Source of the DNA: a bacterium
Lineage (GTDB): Bacteria; Desulfobacterota; UBA8473
DNA length: 6,530 nucleotides
Direction of reading: 5' to 3'
NCBI GenBank assembly: GCA_009773075.1
Contig: WOUX01000164.1
Coordinates: 790-7,319 of the forward strand
Shown: positions 1 to 5,741 of the stretch, piece by piece
How the letters are laid out: each line of letters begins with the position of its first letter
Position numbering within the stretch: the stretch's first letter is position 1
The notes under the pieces: generated by a model
Seen by the model: the letters and a program-made list of their open reading frames with translations, nothing else
The model's database searches: none
What the model was told of the DNA's origin: nothing
Program-made: the position numbers and the translations under genes

Positions 1-153
1 ATCAGTGTAATCAAGAATGGAATCCATCCCAAGGATGCCAACCTGGACATAAGCAAGGAGATTGTAGTTGGCAAATTTGTAGATATGGAAGCACCTACCT
101 TCTTTGATCTGTTAGAAAAAATATATCCTCCTGAAACAGAGAAAGGGGCATGA
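1..153 (+). CDS. C-terminal end of probable 2-oxoacid:acceptor oxidoreductase beta (TPP) subunit (partial)
   Basis: Frame 1 is open from the window edge to a TGA at 151-153, giving the last 50 residues of a protein that begins outside the window. The tail contains a VGKFVDMEAPTFFDLL stretch. This resembles the C-terminal region of the beta, thiamine-pyrophosphate subunit of 2-oxoacid:ferredoxin oxidoreductases (KorB type), as far as I can judge from memory. Position supports this: in these operons beta directly precedes gamma, and here the stop overlaps the gamma start as ATGA. The beta subunit carries TPP and usually one [4Fe-4S] cluster and decarboxylates the 2-oxoacid, but none of those residues lie in this fragment. 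The identity therefore rests on gene order plus weak similarity. The alpha subunit is a less likely alternative. Confidence 0.6.
   Translation: MSVIKNGIHPKDANLDISKEIVVGKFVDMEAPTFFDLLEKIYPPETEKGA
142..148 (+). promoter_or_regulatory. Shine-Dalgarno-like AAAGGGG that questions the gamma-subunit start
   Basis: The purine run AAAGGGG ends one base before the ATG at 150, too close for normal initiation. It lies 7 bases before an in-frame GTG at 156, which is ideal spacing. Either the ATG is used by coupling to the overlapping upstream stop, or the protein starts at GTG and is two residues shorter. Confidence 0.5.
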
Positions 154-713
154 TTGTGACCGCAAAGATTTACCATGAGATTACCATCAGTGGATTCGGG
201 GGACAAGGCATCGTCCTGAATGGCAGTATACTGGGTAAAGCAGCGGCTATCTATGATAAAACAAATGCCACTTTTGTACAATCATATGGGCCTGAGGCCA
301 GAGGAGGGGCCTGCTCGGCCCAGGTAATTGTCTCTGTCACCACCATCTCTTATCCTTATGTGCATGAGCCCACGATATTGATCGCCATGTCACAGGAAGG
401 TTATGAAAGCAATATTGATTCCATTAAGGATGGCGGTATGCTTTTAACAGATTCAGATTTAGTAAAGCAAAGGGATGCGGGAAAAAGATATATCTCATAC
501 TCCATTCCGGCCAGTCGTATTGCTGAGAAGATGGGAAATAAGATGATGGCCAATATAGTAATGCTGGGATTCATGGCCTCACTCTCTAATGTTGTTACTA
601 CCGAGTCCCTGAAGAAGGCGATTTTTGATTCTGTTCCAAAGGGGACTGAAGAGAAAAATTTAGAGGCATTTGAAGCTGGGTATGAGTATGGAAGCAAAGA
701 GAAGCAGGGGTAG
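150..713 (+). CDS. 2-oxoacid:acceptor oxidoreductase, gamma subunit (POR/KOR gamma)
   Basis: This is a 187-residue protein, the normal length for a stand-alone gamma subunit. Residues 15-20 read GFGGQG and residues 44-53 read QSYGPEARGG, two signatures of the pyruvate/ketoisovalerate ferredoxin oxidoreductase gamma domain, followed by SYPYVHEPTILIAMSQE (67-83). GNKMMANIVMLG (129-140) and the C-terminal NLEAFEAGYEYG also fit. In the family, gamma packs on the alpha/beta subunits and helps bind coenzyme A in the cytoplasmic complex that oxidises a 2-oxoacid to acyl-CoA, CO2 and reduced ferredoxin. The substrate (pyruvate, 2-oxoglutarate, branched-chain or aryl) cannot be told from gamma alone. 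The gene overlaps the upstream stop as ATGA. The GTG at 156 is a rival start, because AAAGGGG at 142-148 lies 7 bases from it but only 1 base from the ATG. Confidence 0.93.
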   Translation: MIVTAKIYHEITISGFGGQGIVLNGSILGKAAAIYDKTNATFVQSYGPEARGGACSAQVIVSVTTISYPYVHEPTILIAMSQEGYESNIDSIKDGGMLLTDSDLVKQRDAGKRYISYSIPASRIAEKMGNKMMANIVMLGFMASLSNVVTTESLKKAIFDSVPKGTEEKNLEAFEAGYEYGSKEKQG

Positions 714-719
714 ATTTCC

Positions 720-3700
720 ATGACCAAAGAAAACTATGGCGCCCTTATAATAGGGAGTAAAATTGAATCCCTTAAGGCTGCTTACGACCTGGCAACCATT
801 GGGCACAGGGTGCTTTTAATAGAAGAGGAAGAAAAGCTACAGGCATCCCTTGAAGACACAGAGATACTGCCTTCAGGGGCCAGGTCATGGTATGCTATCC
901 ACCCTTTGCTCATGGCGGTACGCAACCACCCCCTTGTTGATATAGTCACACTGTCAGTCGTTGATGAGATTCGACATTCCAAAGAAGGGTTTTCTGCCTT
1001 TATCCGCAATAAACCCTATTATATAGATACGGAACTATGTTGCTTTTGCGGCCGCTGCAGAGAGATATGTCCTGTAGAATTGCCAGGGTCTTTAAAAAAG
1101 GCTGTAGATTGTATCTCGGAGAAGGGGATCCCTCGAACCTTTTTTATAGATAAACGCAAAAATCCACCATGTCAGAATGCCTGTCCACTTGGAATCAATA
1201 TCCAGGGGTATTTGGCCCTTATCGCCAGTGGGAAGTTCAGGGAAGCCCTAAACCTGATAAGAGAAAGTGCTCCCCTTACGGGAATCCTCGGTAGAATCTG
1301 TCATCATCCCTGCGAGAGTCAGTGCCGAAGAAATGAGATAGACGAACCTCTTGCCATATGTTCATCGAAAAGGTTTGTCGCAGATTATGAATTGGAGAAC
1401 CCGTACCATGATTCAGGTACTGAACATAAAGAAAGGTATAAGGAAAGAATAGCTATTATCGGTTCAGGACCTGCCGGACTGATGGCTGCCTGGGAGCTAA
1501 CCAGATTGGGATATAGGGTTACCATATTTGAGACACTTCCAGGGGTAGGCGGAATGCTGCGCACGGTTATTGCAGGTTATCGTTTGCCCCAATCCATTCT
1601 GGATAATGAAATTAACGCGTTAGAAAAGATGGGGATAGAGATAATTGCTAACTGCCCCATCGATAAAGATAAGGGCATTGATAGTCTCTTTGATGAAGGG
1701 TTTAAGGCAATTTTAGTTGCTACCGGGGCAGATGTTAATAAGAAGTTAGGGCTTAGTGGTGAAGACCTGGCAGGTGTTTACGACTCTATACCCTTTTTAA
1801 AAAGGATAAACCTTGGGGAAAGGCCCTCCATTGGGAAAAGGGCAGTTGTAATTGGCGGAGGTAATGCTGCTCTGGAATCTGCCAGAACTCTGCTGCGTCT
1901 GGGAGCCGATGAGGTAAATATCCTCTACCGACGCACCAGCGAAGAGATGCCGGGAGACAAAAATGAACTCTTACTGACTATGGAAGAGGGAATAAAGATC
2001 AATTATCTCGTGACACCCATAAGATTTATTGGGAAAGATGGCCGATTGATAGGGGTCAAATGCATACATATGGACCTGGGAGAAGTAGAACCCGATGGAA
2101 GACGAAGACCGGTTCCCAAGAAAGGCTCTGAATTTATATTGGATGCCGATACTGCAATTGTGGCAATTGGACAGGAACCTGAACTTTCTTTTATTAATGA
2201 GGAAAGTTCTATAAGGATATCACGACACAGCACCATTAAAACGAACCGGGACTATCACACGGAACAAGAAGGGGTATTTGCTGCAGGGGATGTTGTTACA
2301 GGTTCGGCTACTGTAGTAGAAGCTATGGGGGCTGCCAAAAAGGCGGCGTTATCCATTCATCGCTATCTCAGGGGAAAACCCTGGCAGGAAATAGAAGATC
2401 AGGATGAAACAAGGGGAGATTACGAACCTTTAGACTTTAATACCCCCCATGTTTTCAGACCACTTATGCCTGTTAGAGAAGTAAAAGAGAGAAGGGATAA
2501 TTTTGGGGAAGTAGAGCTTGGTTATACTAAAGAACAGGCTATCCAAGAAGCAAAGCGTTGTTTGCAATGCGGGGTATGCAGTGAATGTAAACAGTGTGAG
2601 ATAGTATGTCAGAACGTAGGGGCTGTAAATCATTCAGGGATAAAAAAACACACTGAATACCGCTTTCGGGTAGTAGTCTCTCCCAGGCCTTTGGCGGAAA
2701 AATTTGTATCGGTCTTGCCCGAAGAAAGGATATTTTGCGAAAGTGAATTCGGTGAAGGGAGAAGACTGGAAGAATCCCTTCTTCTGGGGGCCGCACTGGC
2801 CGGCAAGGCTGCGGCATTTCTAACTTCTCAGATGGAGGTAATTCCAAAAGACTCGAAAAAACCATCTTCTTTTAAAGAAGGGGTGAAAAGCGGGCTCTTT
2901 ATATGTTCCTGTAACGAAAGTACAGGCAATCCAGACGTAATGAAGGAGTTGGCAAAATTTGGAGCCGGCTTTGATGAGGTGGCACACAGCGAGGTTTTAC
3001 CCTCAGCCTGCCATCCAGACGGCGCCAGAATCGTGGCTGAGGCCATAGAGGGAAAAGAAATTACCAGAGTAGTTCTGGCTGCCTGTTCTTGCTGTACCCT
3101 GGATATGATATGTACTGCTTGCAACGACCAGCGTTTGCGCTGCAAGGGAAATCTTTTTAATAAACAGGGGCTCGATCCCTCTATATTCGAAATGATCAAT
3201 CTAAAGAATTTCATGGCTACCAGGCGCAATATGGATTTACAGGGCATCCTTGAAGGTGGGAAAAACATGATAGAGTGCGCCCTATCCAGGGTAAAATTTC
3301 AGGAAAAACTCCCTGGTGAATACGGAGCCCTGGCAAAGACTGTAGCCGTGATAGGAGTTACACTAGAGGGGCTTACAGCAGGCATTGATCTGGAAAAGAT
3401 GGGATACCATGTTTATCTGATAGATGAGAGAGATCCCCTGCTTGACAAAAAAATTCTCGGAGAAGATACAACCTATGATCTAATAATCGAAAGCATTCGG
3501 GAGAAGATCAATTCAGGGAGAGTCACATACTTGCCTGTATTCCACATGAAAGCCTTAAAAGGTTATCTGGGAAATTTCAAGATTGAATTTCTTGGTACCG
3601 ATCACTCCCCTCTGAGGGTATCGGCTATACTATTTTCAGGTGTTGAATTAGAAAAGGTCCCTTTAACCGGTAACTTGTTAAGAAAGGGGTTCGCCCGCAG

Positions 3701-3902
3701 AACCCTTCCCGGATTCCACAGTTTTTCTCCCTGGAGCACGGGGATTCCTGGTATCTTCAAGATGATGGTCCCTCAAGAAAACTCTTTTAATAAAAAAGGA
3801 CTGCCCGGAACCGCTGCTGCAGCAGAGGTATGTCACAAGTGGATCAGGACAGATGTCGGGGCTGTGGTCATTGTCTTGAGGCATGTCCCTTTGCAGCGAT
3901 AG
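720..3902 (+). CDS. HdrA-like / NfnB(GltD)-like fusion flavo-iron-sulfur oxidoreductase, C-terminal domain frameshifted off
   Basis: This 1060-residue cytoplasmic redox protein has these domains in order. (1) Residues 6-95 are an HdrA-type Rossmann half with a degenerate nucleotide loop (IIGSKIES). (2) A ferredoxin motif follows, C107-x2-C110-x2-C113-x3-C117-P. (3) Residues 147-222 are a GltD/NfnB-type Fe-S domain with C151, C155, C194, C198 and C202. (4) Residues 243-551 are a complete NfnB/GltD-like FAD/NADPH module: GSGPAG (248-253), GGGNAA (379-384), YRR (403-405, which suggests NADP(H)) and AAGD (521-524). (5) A cysteine cluster has C614, C617, C620, C623, C626 and C630. (6) Residues 724-860 are an HdrA N-terminal-type domain with C729, C731, C764 and a dense cysteine group at 789-808. 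(7) Residues 873-1037 are a second, shortened HdrA-type Rossmann half (IGVTLEG). The last residues after about 1037 are out-of-frame sequence, because the expected 2x[4Fe-4S] tail lies in the -1 frame. GCAGGGG at 704-710 lies 9 bases before the start. The likely role is electron transfer between NADP(H), ferredoxin and the HdrD/MvhD partners. Confidence 0.88.
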   Translation: MTKENYGALIIGSKIESLKAAYDLATIGHRVLLIEEEEKLQASLEDTEILPSGARSWYAIHPLLMAVRNHPLVDIVTLSVVDEIRHSKEGFSAFIRNKPYYIDTELCCFCGRCREICPVELPGSLKKAVDCISEKGIPRTFFIDKRKNPPCQNACPLGINIQGYLALIASGKFREALNLIRESAPLTGILGRICHHPCESQCRRNEIDEPLAICSSKRFVADYELENPYHDSGTEHKERYKERIAIIGSGPAGLMAAWELTRLGYRVTIFETLPGVGGMLRTVIAGYRLPQSILDNEINALEKMGIEIIANCPIDKDKGIDSLFDEGFKAILVATGADVNKKLGLSGEDLAGVYDSIPFLKRINLGERPSIGKRAVVIGGGNAALESARTLLRLGADEVNILYRRTSEEMPGDKNELLLTMEEGIKINYLVTPIRFIGKDGRLIGVKCIHMDLGEVEPDGRRRPVPKKGSEFILDADTAIVAIGQEPELSFINEESSIRISRHSTIKTNRDYHTEQEGVFAAGDVVTGSATVVEAMGAAKKAALSIHRYLRGKPWQEIEDQDETRGDYEPLDFNTPHVFRPLMPVREVKERRDNFGEVELGYTKEQAIQEAKRCLQCGVCSECKQCEIVCQNVGAVNHSGIKKHTEYRFRVVVSPRPLAEKFVSVLPEERIFCESEFGEGRRLEESLLLGAALAGKAAAFLTSQMEVIPKDSKKPSSFKEGVKSGLFICSCNESTGNPDVMKELAKFGAGFDEVAHSEVLPSACHPDGARIVAEAIEGKEITRVVLAACSCCTLDMICTACNDQRLRCKGNLFNKQGLDPSIFEMINLKNFMATRRNMDLQGILEGGKNMIECALSRVKFQEKLPGEYGALAKTVAVIGVTLEGLTAGIDLEKMGYHVYLIDERDPLLDKKILGEDTTYDLIIESIREKINSGRVTYLPVFHMKALKGYLGNFKIEFLGTDHSPLRVSAILFSGVELEKVPLTGNLLRKGFARRTLPGFHSFSPWSTGIPGIFKMMVPQENSFNKKGLPGTAAAAEVCHKWIRTDVGAVVIVLRHVPLQR
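3828..3839 (+). other. Apparent -1 frame change between HdrA-like body and its ferredoxin tail
   Basis: The frame of the 720-3902 gene still reads an HdrA-like GTAAAAEVCHK (residues 1030-1040, nucleotides 3807-3839), then loses all similarity and stops at 3900-3902. The -1 frame carries VDQDRCRGCG from 3839. The switch therefore falls at about 3828-3839, and one extra base near AAGTGG (3837-3842) would join the two parts in frame into a protein of about 1114 residues. A true mutation, a sequencing or assembly error and recoding would all look like this. No strong slippery heptamer is seen at the switch itself. Confidence 0.7.
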
Positions 3903-4063
3903 AGATGGTAGGGGATACCATAGAGGATAGAAAGTCAAGCATTATCGAGATGCACTGTCAGGGCTGTGGCACCTGCCTTTCCGTGTGCCCTACAGGGGCA
4001 GTGGATACCATTTATAAAACTGAAAAACAGATAGAAGAATTGATTGAAGTGATGTTAAGATGA
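3830..4063 (+). CDS. 2x[4Fe-4S] ferredoxin domain, detached C-terminal domain of the HdrA-like protein
   Basis: These 77 residues hold two classical clusters: C9-x2-C12-x2-C15-x3-C19-P and C43-x2-C46-x2-C49-x3-C53-P. This is the 2x[4Fe-4S] domain that closes HdrA proteins, and its last residues (KQIEELIEVML) resemble the usual HdrA C-terminus. In HdrA complexes it passes electrons between the flavin protein and the MvhD adaptor, which is the next gene here (ATGA overlap at 4060-4063). It overlaps the upstream gene by 73 bases in the -1 frame. The ATG at 3830 is poorly served: AGAGG at 3824-3828 is only one base away. An in-frame GTG at 3839 has 10-base spacing from the same AGAGG. It may thus be a separate small ferredoxin, or really the end of the preceding protein after a frame change. 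I favour the second on domain grounds. Confidence 0.8.
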   Translation: MSQVDQDRCRGCGHCLEACPFAAIEMVGDTIEDRKSSIIEMHCQGCGTCLSVCPTGAVDTIYKTEKQIEELIEVMLR

Positions 4064-4482
4064 AACATAAAATCAAGGTTCTGGCTTTCTTGTGTAATTG
4101 GGCTCCATGGTCATGCTACACCGGTATGGGGGATTTGGAAGTACCTATTCCAGGAGAAGTCAATGTTATAAGGGTTATGTGTGCCGGTCGTGTTAACACT
4201 GCTCTTCTGCTGAAGGCATTTGAAAAAGGGGCCGATGGGGTTTTAATTGCAGGGTGCAGGATAGACAACTGTCAGAATGGGACCGGCCCAGAAGTGGCTT
4301 TGAAAAACATTGATCATACCTATGAAATATTGAATCTGTTGGGATTGAAAAAGGAGAGGCTTCAGTTTAAGTATTATTTAGCCCATGAATCTGAGAAACT
4401 CTCTTCTGACTTACATGAGTTTGTAGAACGGATAGCGGGACTGGGCAAGAGTCCCATCGTAGGAGACCAGGGGAATGCCTAA
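4060..4482 (+). CDS. MvhD/FlpD-type [2Fe-2S] adaptor (hydrogenase iron-sulfur subunit family)
   Basis: This 140-residue protein of the MvhD family has the conserved core VIRVMCAGRV (36-45), FEKGADGVLIAGC (54-66) and the HESEKL-type C-terminal helix (about 109-114). Cysteines C12, C19, C41, C66 and C71 are the likely [2Fe-2S] ligands. In methanogens MvhD links HdrA to a hydrogenase or formate dehydrogenase. In bacteria relatives sit beside HdrA-like proteins in 2-oxoacid, methylene-THF or benzoyl-CoA (BamF) complexes. Here its neighbours are the HdrA ferredoxin tail upstream and an HdrD-type protein downstream, so it probably bridges these. The first cysteine pair reads CNWAPWSC (C-x6-C) instead of the CNWC-type found in methanogen MvhD. 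I recall this as typical of a bacterial subfamily. It starts within ATGA at 4060-4063 without a clear Shine-Dalgarno site, so translation is probably coupled. Confidence 0.9.
   Translation: MKHKIKVLAFLCNWAPWSCYTGMGDLEVPIPGEVNVIRVMCAGRVNTALLLKAFEKGADGVLIAGCRIDNCQNGTGPEVALKNIDHTYEILNLLGLKKERLQFKYYLAHESEKLSSDLHEFVERIAGLGKSPIVGDQGNA
4461..4473 (+). promoter_or_regulatory. Shine-Dalgarno site for the HdrD-type gene
   Basis: AGGAG at 4461-4465 lies 9 bases before the ATG at 4475, and a second purine run AGGGG (4469-4473) follows. Both sit inside the end of the MvhD gene. They support the 4475 start and hence the 8-base gene overlap. Confidence 0.7.
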
Positions 4483-5629
4483 TTCTGATAAAATGCTGAC
4501 CGCAATTATAAAAGAATCGGGCATTTACCAATGTCTTGATTGTGGCAAATGTACCGCTGCCTGTCCAATAGCGGAAACCGGAAAGGCATTTTCTCCAAGA
4601 CTCGCTGCGAGTAAAGTAATAGAGAACGGCGATAACGATCCCTATGTACAGGAATTTATTTGGGCTTGTCTGACCTGTGGCAGGTGTGATGGCAGATGCC
4701 CCTCAGGGGTCAAATTTTCGGATTTTGTGCGGATGCTGAGGGGACGTTGGATTGATTCAGGGAAATCTGGCATTTACAGCCACGGCGGGGCAATGCTTTC
4801 ATTAATGAGGATGATGTCATCACCTGGTATAAGGCAGAATCGCGTAGGTTTCCTTCCCCCGGAGATAAAGACACAATCGAGAGGCAAGGTTCTCTATTTC
4901 GTTGGCTGCTTACCATATTTCGATGTGTTTTTTAAAAATCTTGACTTACATACAGTTCAAATAGCCAAAGATTCTCTAAAAATCCTTAACCGTTGCGATA
5001 TTGAGCCTGTTGTATTGGATAATGAAAGGTGCTGTGGTCACGACCTCTTTTGGGCAGGAGATCAAAAGGGTTTTGCCAGGCTTGCAAAAGAGAGCTATGA
5101 GGAGATCAAAGACCATGGAGTGGAGGAGATTATCACCTCCTGTCCGGAGTGTCTCTATACGTTCAAAGAAATATTCCCTAAAGTACTACCAAACTTTGAT
5201 CTTAGAGCAACCCATATTTATGAATTAATTGACAAGAGATTAAACAGTGGAAACAATAGTCTTAACCTTAAATCCCTGCCTTTGCAGGTCACCTTTAAGG
5301 ATTCGTGTCGTCTGAGCCATTATAGGGATGTCTCTCAGATACTCAGGAAACTATTAGGGCAAATCCCACACTTAGACATCAAAGAAACACCTGACTCAGA
5401 AATAGGAAATATCTGCTGTGGGACATCTGCATGGGTAGGCTGTGGGGAACATTCCAAGAAGATACAGATAAAACGTCTGAAGGAGACCATAGCTACGGGA
5501 AGTCAGCTACTGGTGACCTCTTGTCCTAAATGTATGATACACCTGCAATGCACTATGAATGATTTTGGTTATAATGAGAGATTAGGGATAAAGGATGTGG
5601 TGTCGCTTTTTGCGGACGCATTGGAATAG
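4475..5629 (+). CDS. HdrD-type heterodisulfide-reductase-like protein (HdrC-HdrB fusion, two CCG domains)
   Basis: This 384-residue soluble protein joins an HdrC-like ferredoxin domain to an HdrB-like domain. Two [4Fe-4S] motifs are intact: C20-x2-C23-x2-C26-x3-C30-P and C65-x2-C68-x2-C71-x3-C75-P. Two complete CCG domains follow: C145, CCG 186-188 and C223-x2-C226, then C278, CCG 314-316 and C350-x2-C353. In HdrB/HdrD such domains bind the two non-cubane [4Fe-4S] clusters that reduce CoM-S-S-CoB. In bacteria the same fold occurs in GlpC, lactate-utilisation proteins and BamD with other substrates, so the acceptor here is unknown. No membrane segment is seen, so it is unlike energy-conserving HdrDE with its cytochrome partner inside this window. 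As last gene of the operon it overlaps the MvhD gene by 8 bases and probably receives electrons through it. Confidence 0.92.
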   Translation: MPNSDKMLTAIIKESGIYQCLDCGKCTAACPIAETGKAFSPRLAASKVIENGDNDPYVQEFIWACLTCGRCDGRCPSGVKFSDFVRMLRGRWIDSGKSGIYSHGGAMLSLMRMMSSPGIRQNRVGFLPPEIKTQSRGKVLYFVGCLPYFDVFFKNLDLHTVQIAKDSLKILNRCDIEPVVLDNERCCGHDLFWAGDQKGFARLAKESYEEIKDHGVEEIITSCPECLYTFKEIFPKVLPNFDLRATHIYELIDKRLNSGNNSLNLKSLPLQVTFKDSCRLSHYRDVSQILRKLLGQIPHLDIKETPDSEIGNICCGTSAWVGCGEHSKKIQIKRLKETIATGSQLLVTSCPKCMIHLQCTMNDFGYNERLGIKDVVSLFADALE

Positions 5630-5645
5630 CGAGGAAAAATAAAGA

Positions 5646-5656
5646 GAACCGTCCCC
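5646..5656 (+). repeat. Left arm of imperfect inverted repeat flanking the membrane gene
   Basis: GAACCGTCCCC here has the reverse complement GGGGACGGTTC, which matches AGGGACTGTTC at 6499-6509 at 9 of 11 positions. The two arms enclose the complete membrane gene and both of its spacers. The same spot also contains the first of two GTCCCC direct repeats spaced by ATTAA (5651-5667). It could be a remnant of a repeat or transposable element end. Confidence 0.4.
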
Positions 5657-5680
5657 ATTAAGTCCCCAAAATAGGAATCA

Positions 5681-5703
5681 TAATTGCACCAGTGGTGCAA
5701 TTA
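5681..5703. repeat. Perfect 23-bp palindrome, candidate operator or stem-loop
   Basis: The arms TAATTGCACC (5681-5690) and GGTGCAATTA (5694-5703) are exact inverse complements around AGT. The symmetry extends through A/T to a single central G. It lies 38 bases upstream of the membrane gene start. It lacks a following T-run, so it is not a normal terminator. The TGCACC...GGTGCA half-sites resemble those of NtrC, but the gap is 3 bases instead of the usual 5. Confidence 0.75.
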
Positions 5704-5741
5704 CGAACGAGATACCTGAAATGCTATGAAAAGGTAAATAT

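Larger units (their letters stand above)
5630..5741 (+). other. Intergenic spacer with short repeats and a palindrome
   Basis: This 112-base gap separates the operon from the membrane gene. It holds GTCCCC twice (5651-5656, 5662-5667), one arm of an imperfect inverted repeat, a perfect 23-bp palindrome, and an AAAAGG ribosome site before 5742. I see no hairpin followed by a T-run that would serve as an intrinsic terminator, and no convincing -35/-10 pair. Confidence 0.7.

Noticed and set aside
1137..1185. Missing first CxxC of the GltD-type Fe-S domain as a defect
   Set aside because: The equivalent RCLQCG motif occurs after the NADPH module (residues 613-618). As I recall, this is the usual arrangement in large NfnB-HdrA fusions, so it is probably not a loss.
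2430..3268. Minus-strand open frames overlapping the HdrA-like fusion
   Set aside because: These lie wholly inside a well-supported plus-strand gene, have no recognisable motifs and overlap each other. They are antisense shadows.
3786..3800. Programmed -1 frameshift signal at TTT AAT AAA AAA GGA
   Set aside because: The heptamer is not of the X XXY YYZ type in the reading frame. Slipping there would skip the HdrA-like GTAAAAEV that follows, so the frame change must occur later.
720..5629. Selenocysteine (in-frame TGA) in the HdrA, MvhD or HdrD-like genes, as known for some relatives
   Set aside because: All reading frames are open without internal TGA, and every expected cluster ligand in the MvhD and HdrD-type proteins is a normal cysteine.
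5681..5703. NtrC binding site or sigma-54 enhancer
   Set aside because: The half-sites match, but the 3-base centre is two shorter than the usual TGCACC-N5-GGTGCA. No GG-N10-GC sigma-54 promoter element is visible between it and the gene at 5742.
5681..5703. Intrinsic terminator of the redox operon
   Set aside because: The stem-loop is strong, but the following bases (cgaacgagat) contain no T-run, and the opposite strand has only a short, distant one.
5701..5730. TTACGA / TATGAA promoter for the channel-like gene
   Set aside because: There are only 3 of 6 and 4 of 6 matches with an 18-base gap, and transcription would begin about 5 bases before the start codon, losing the ribosome site.
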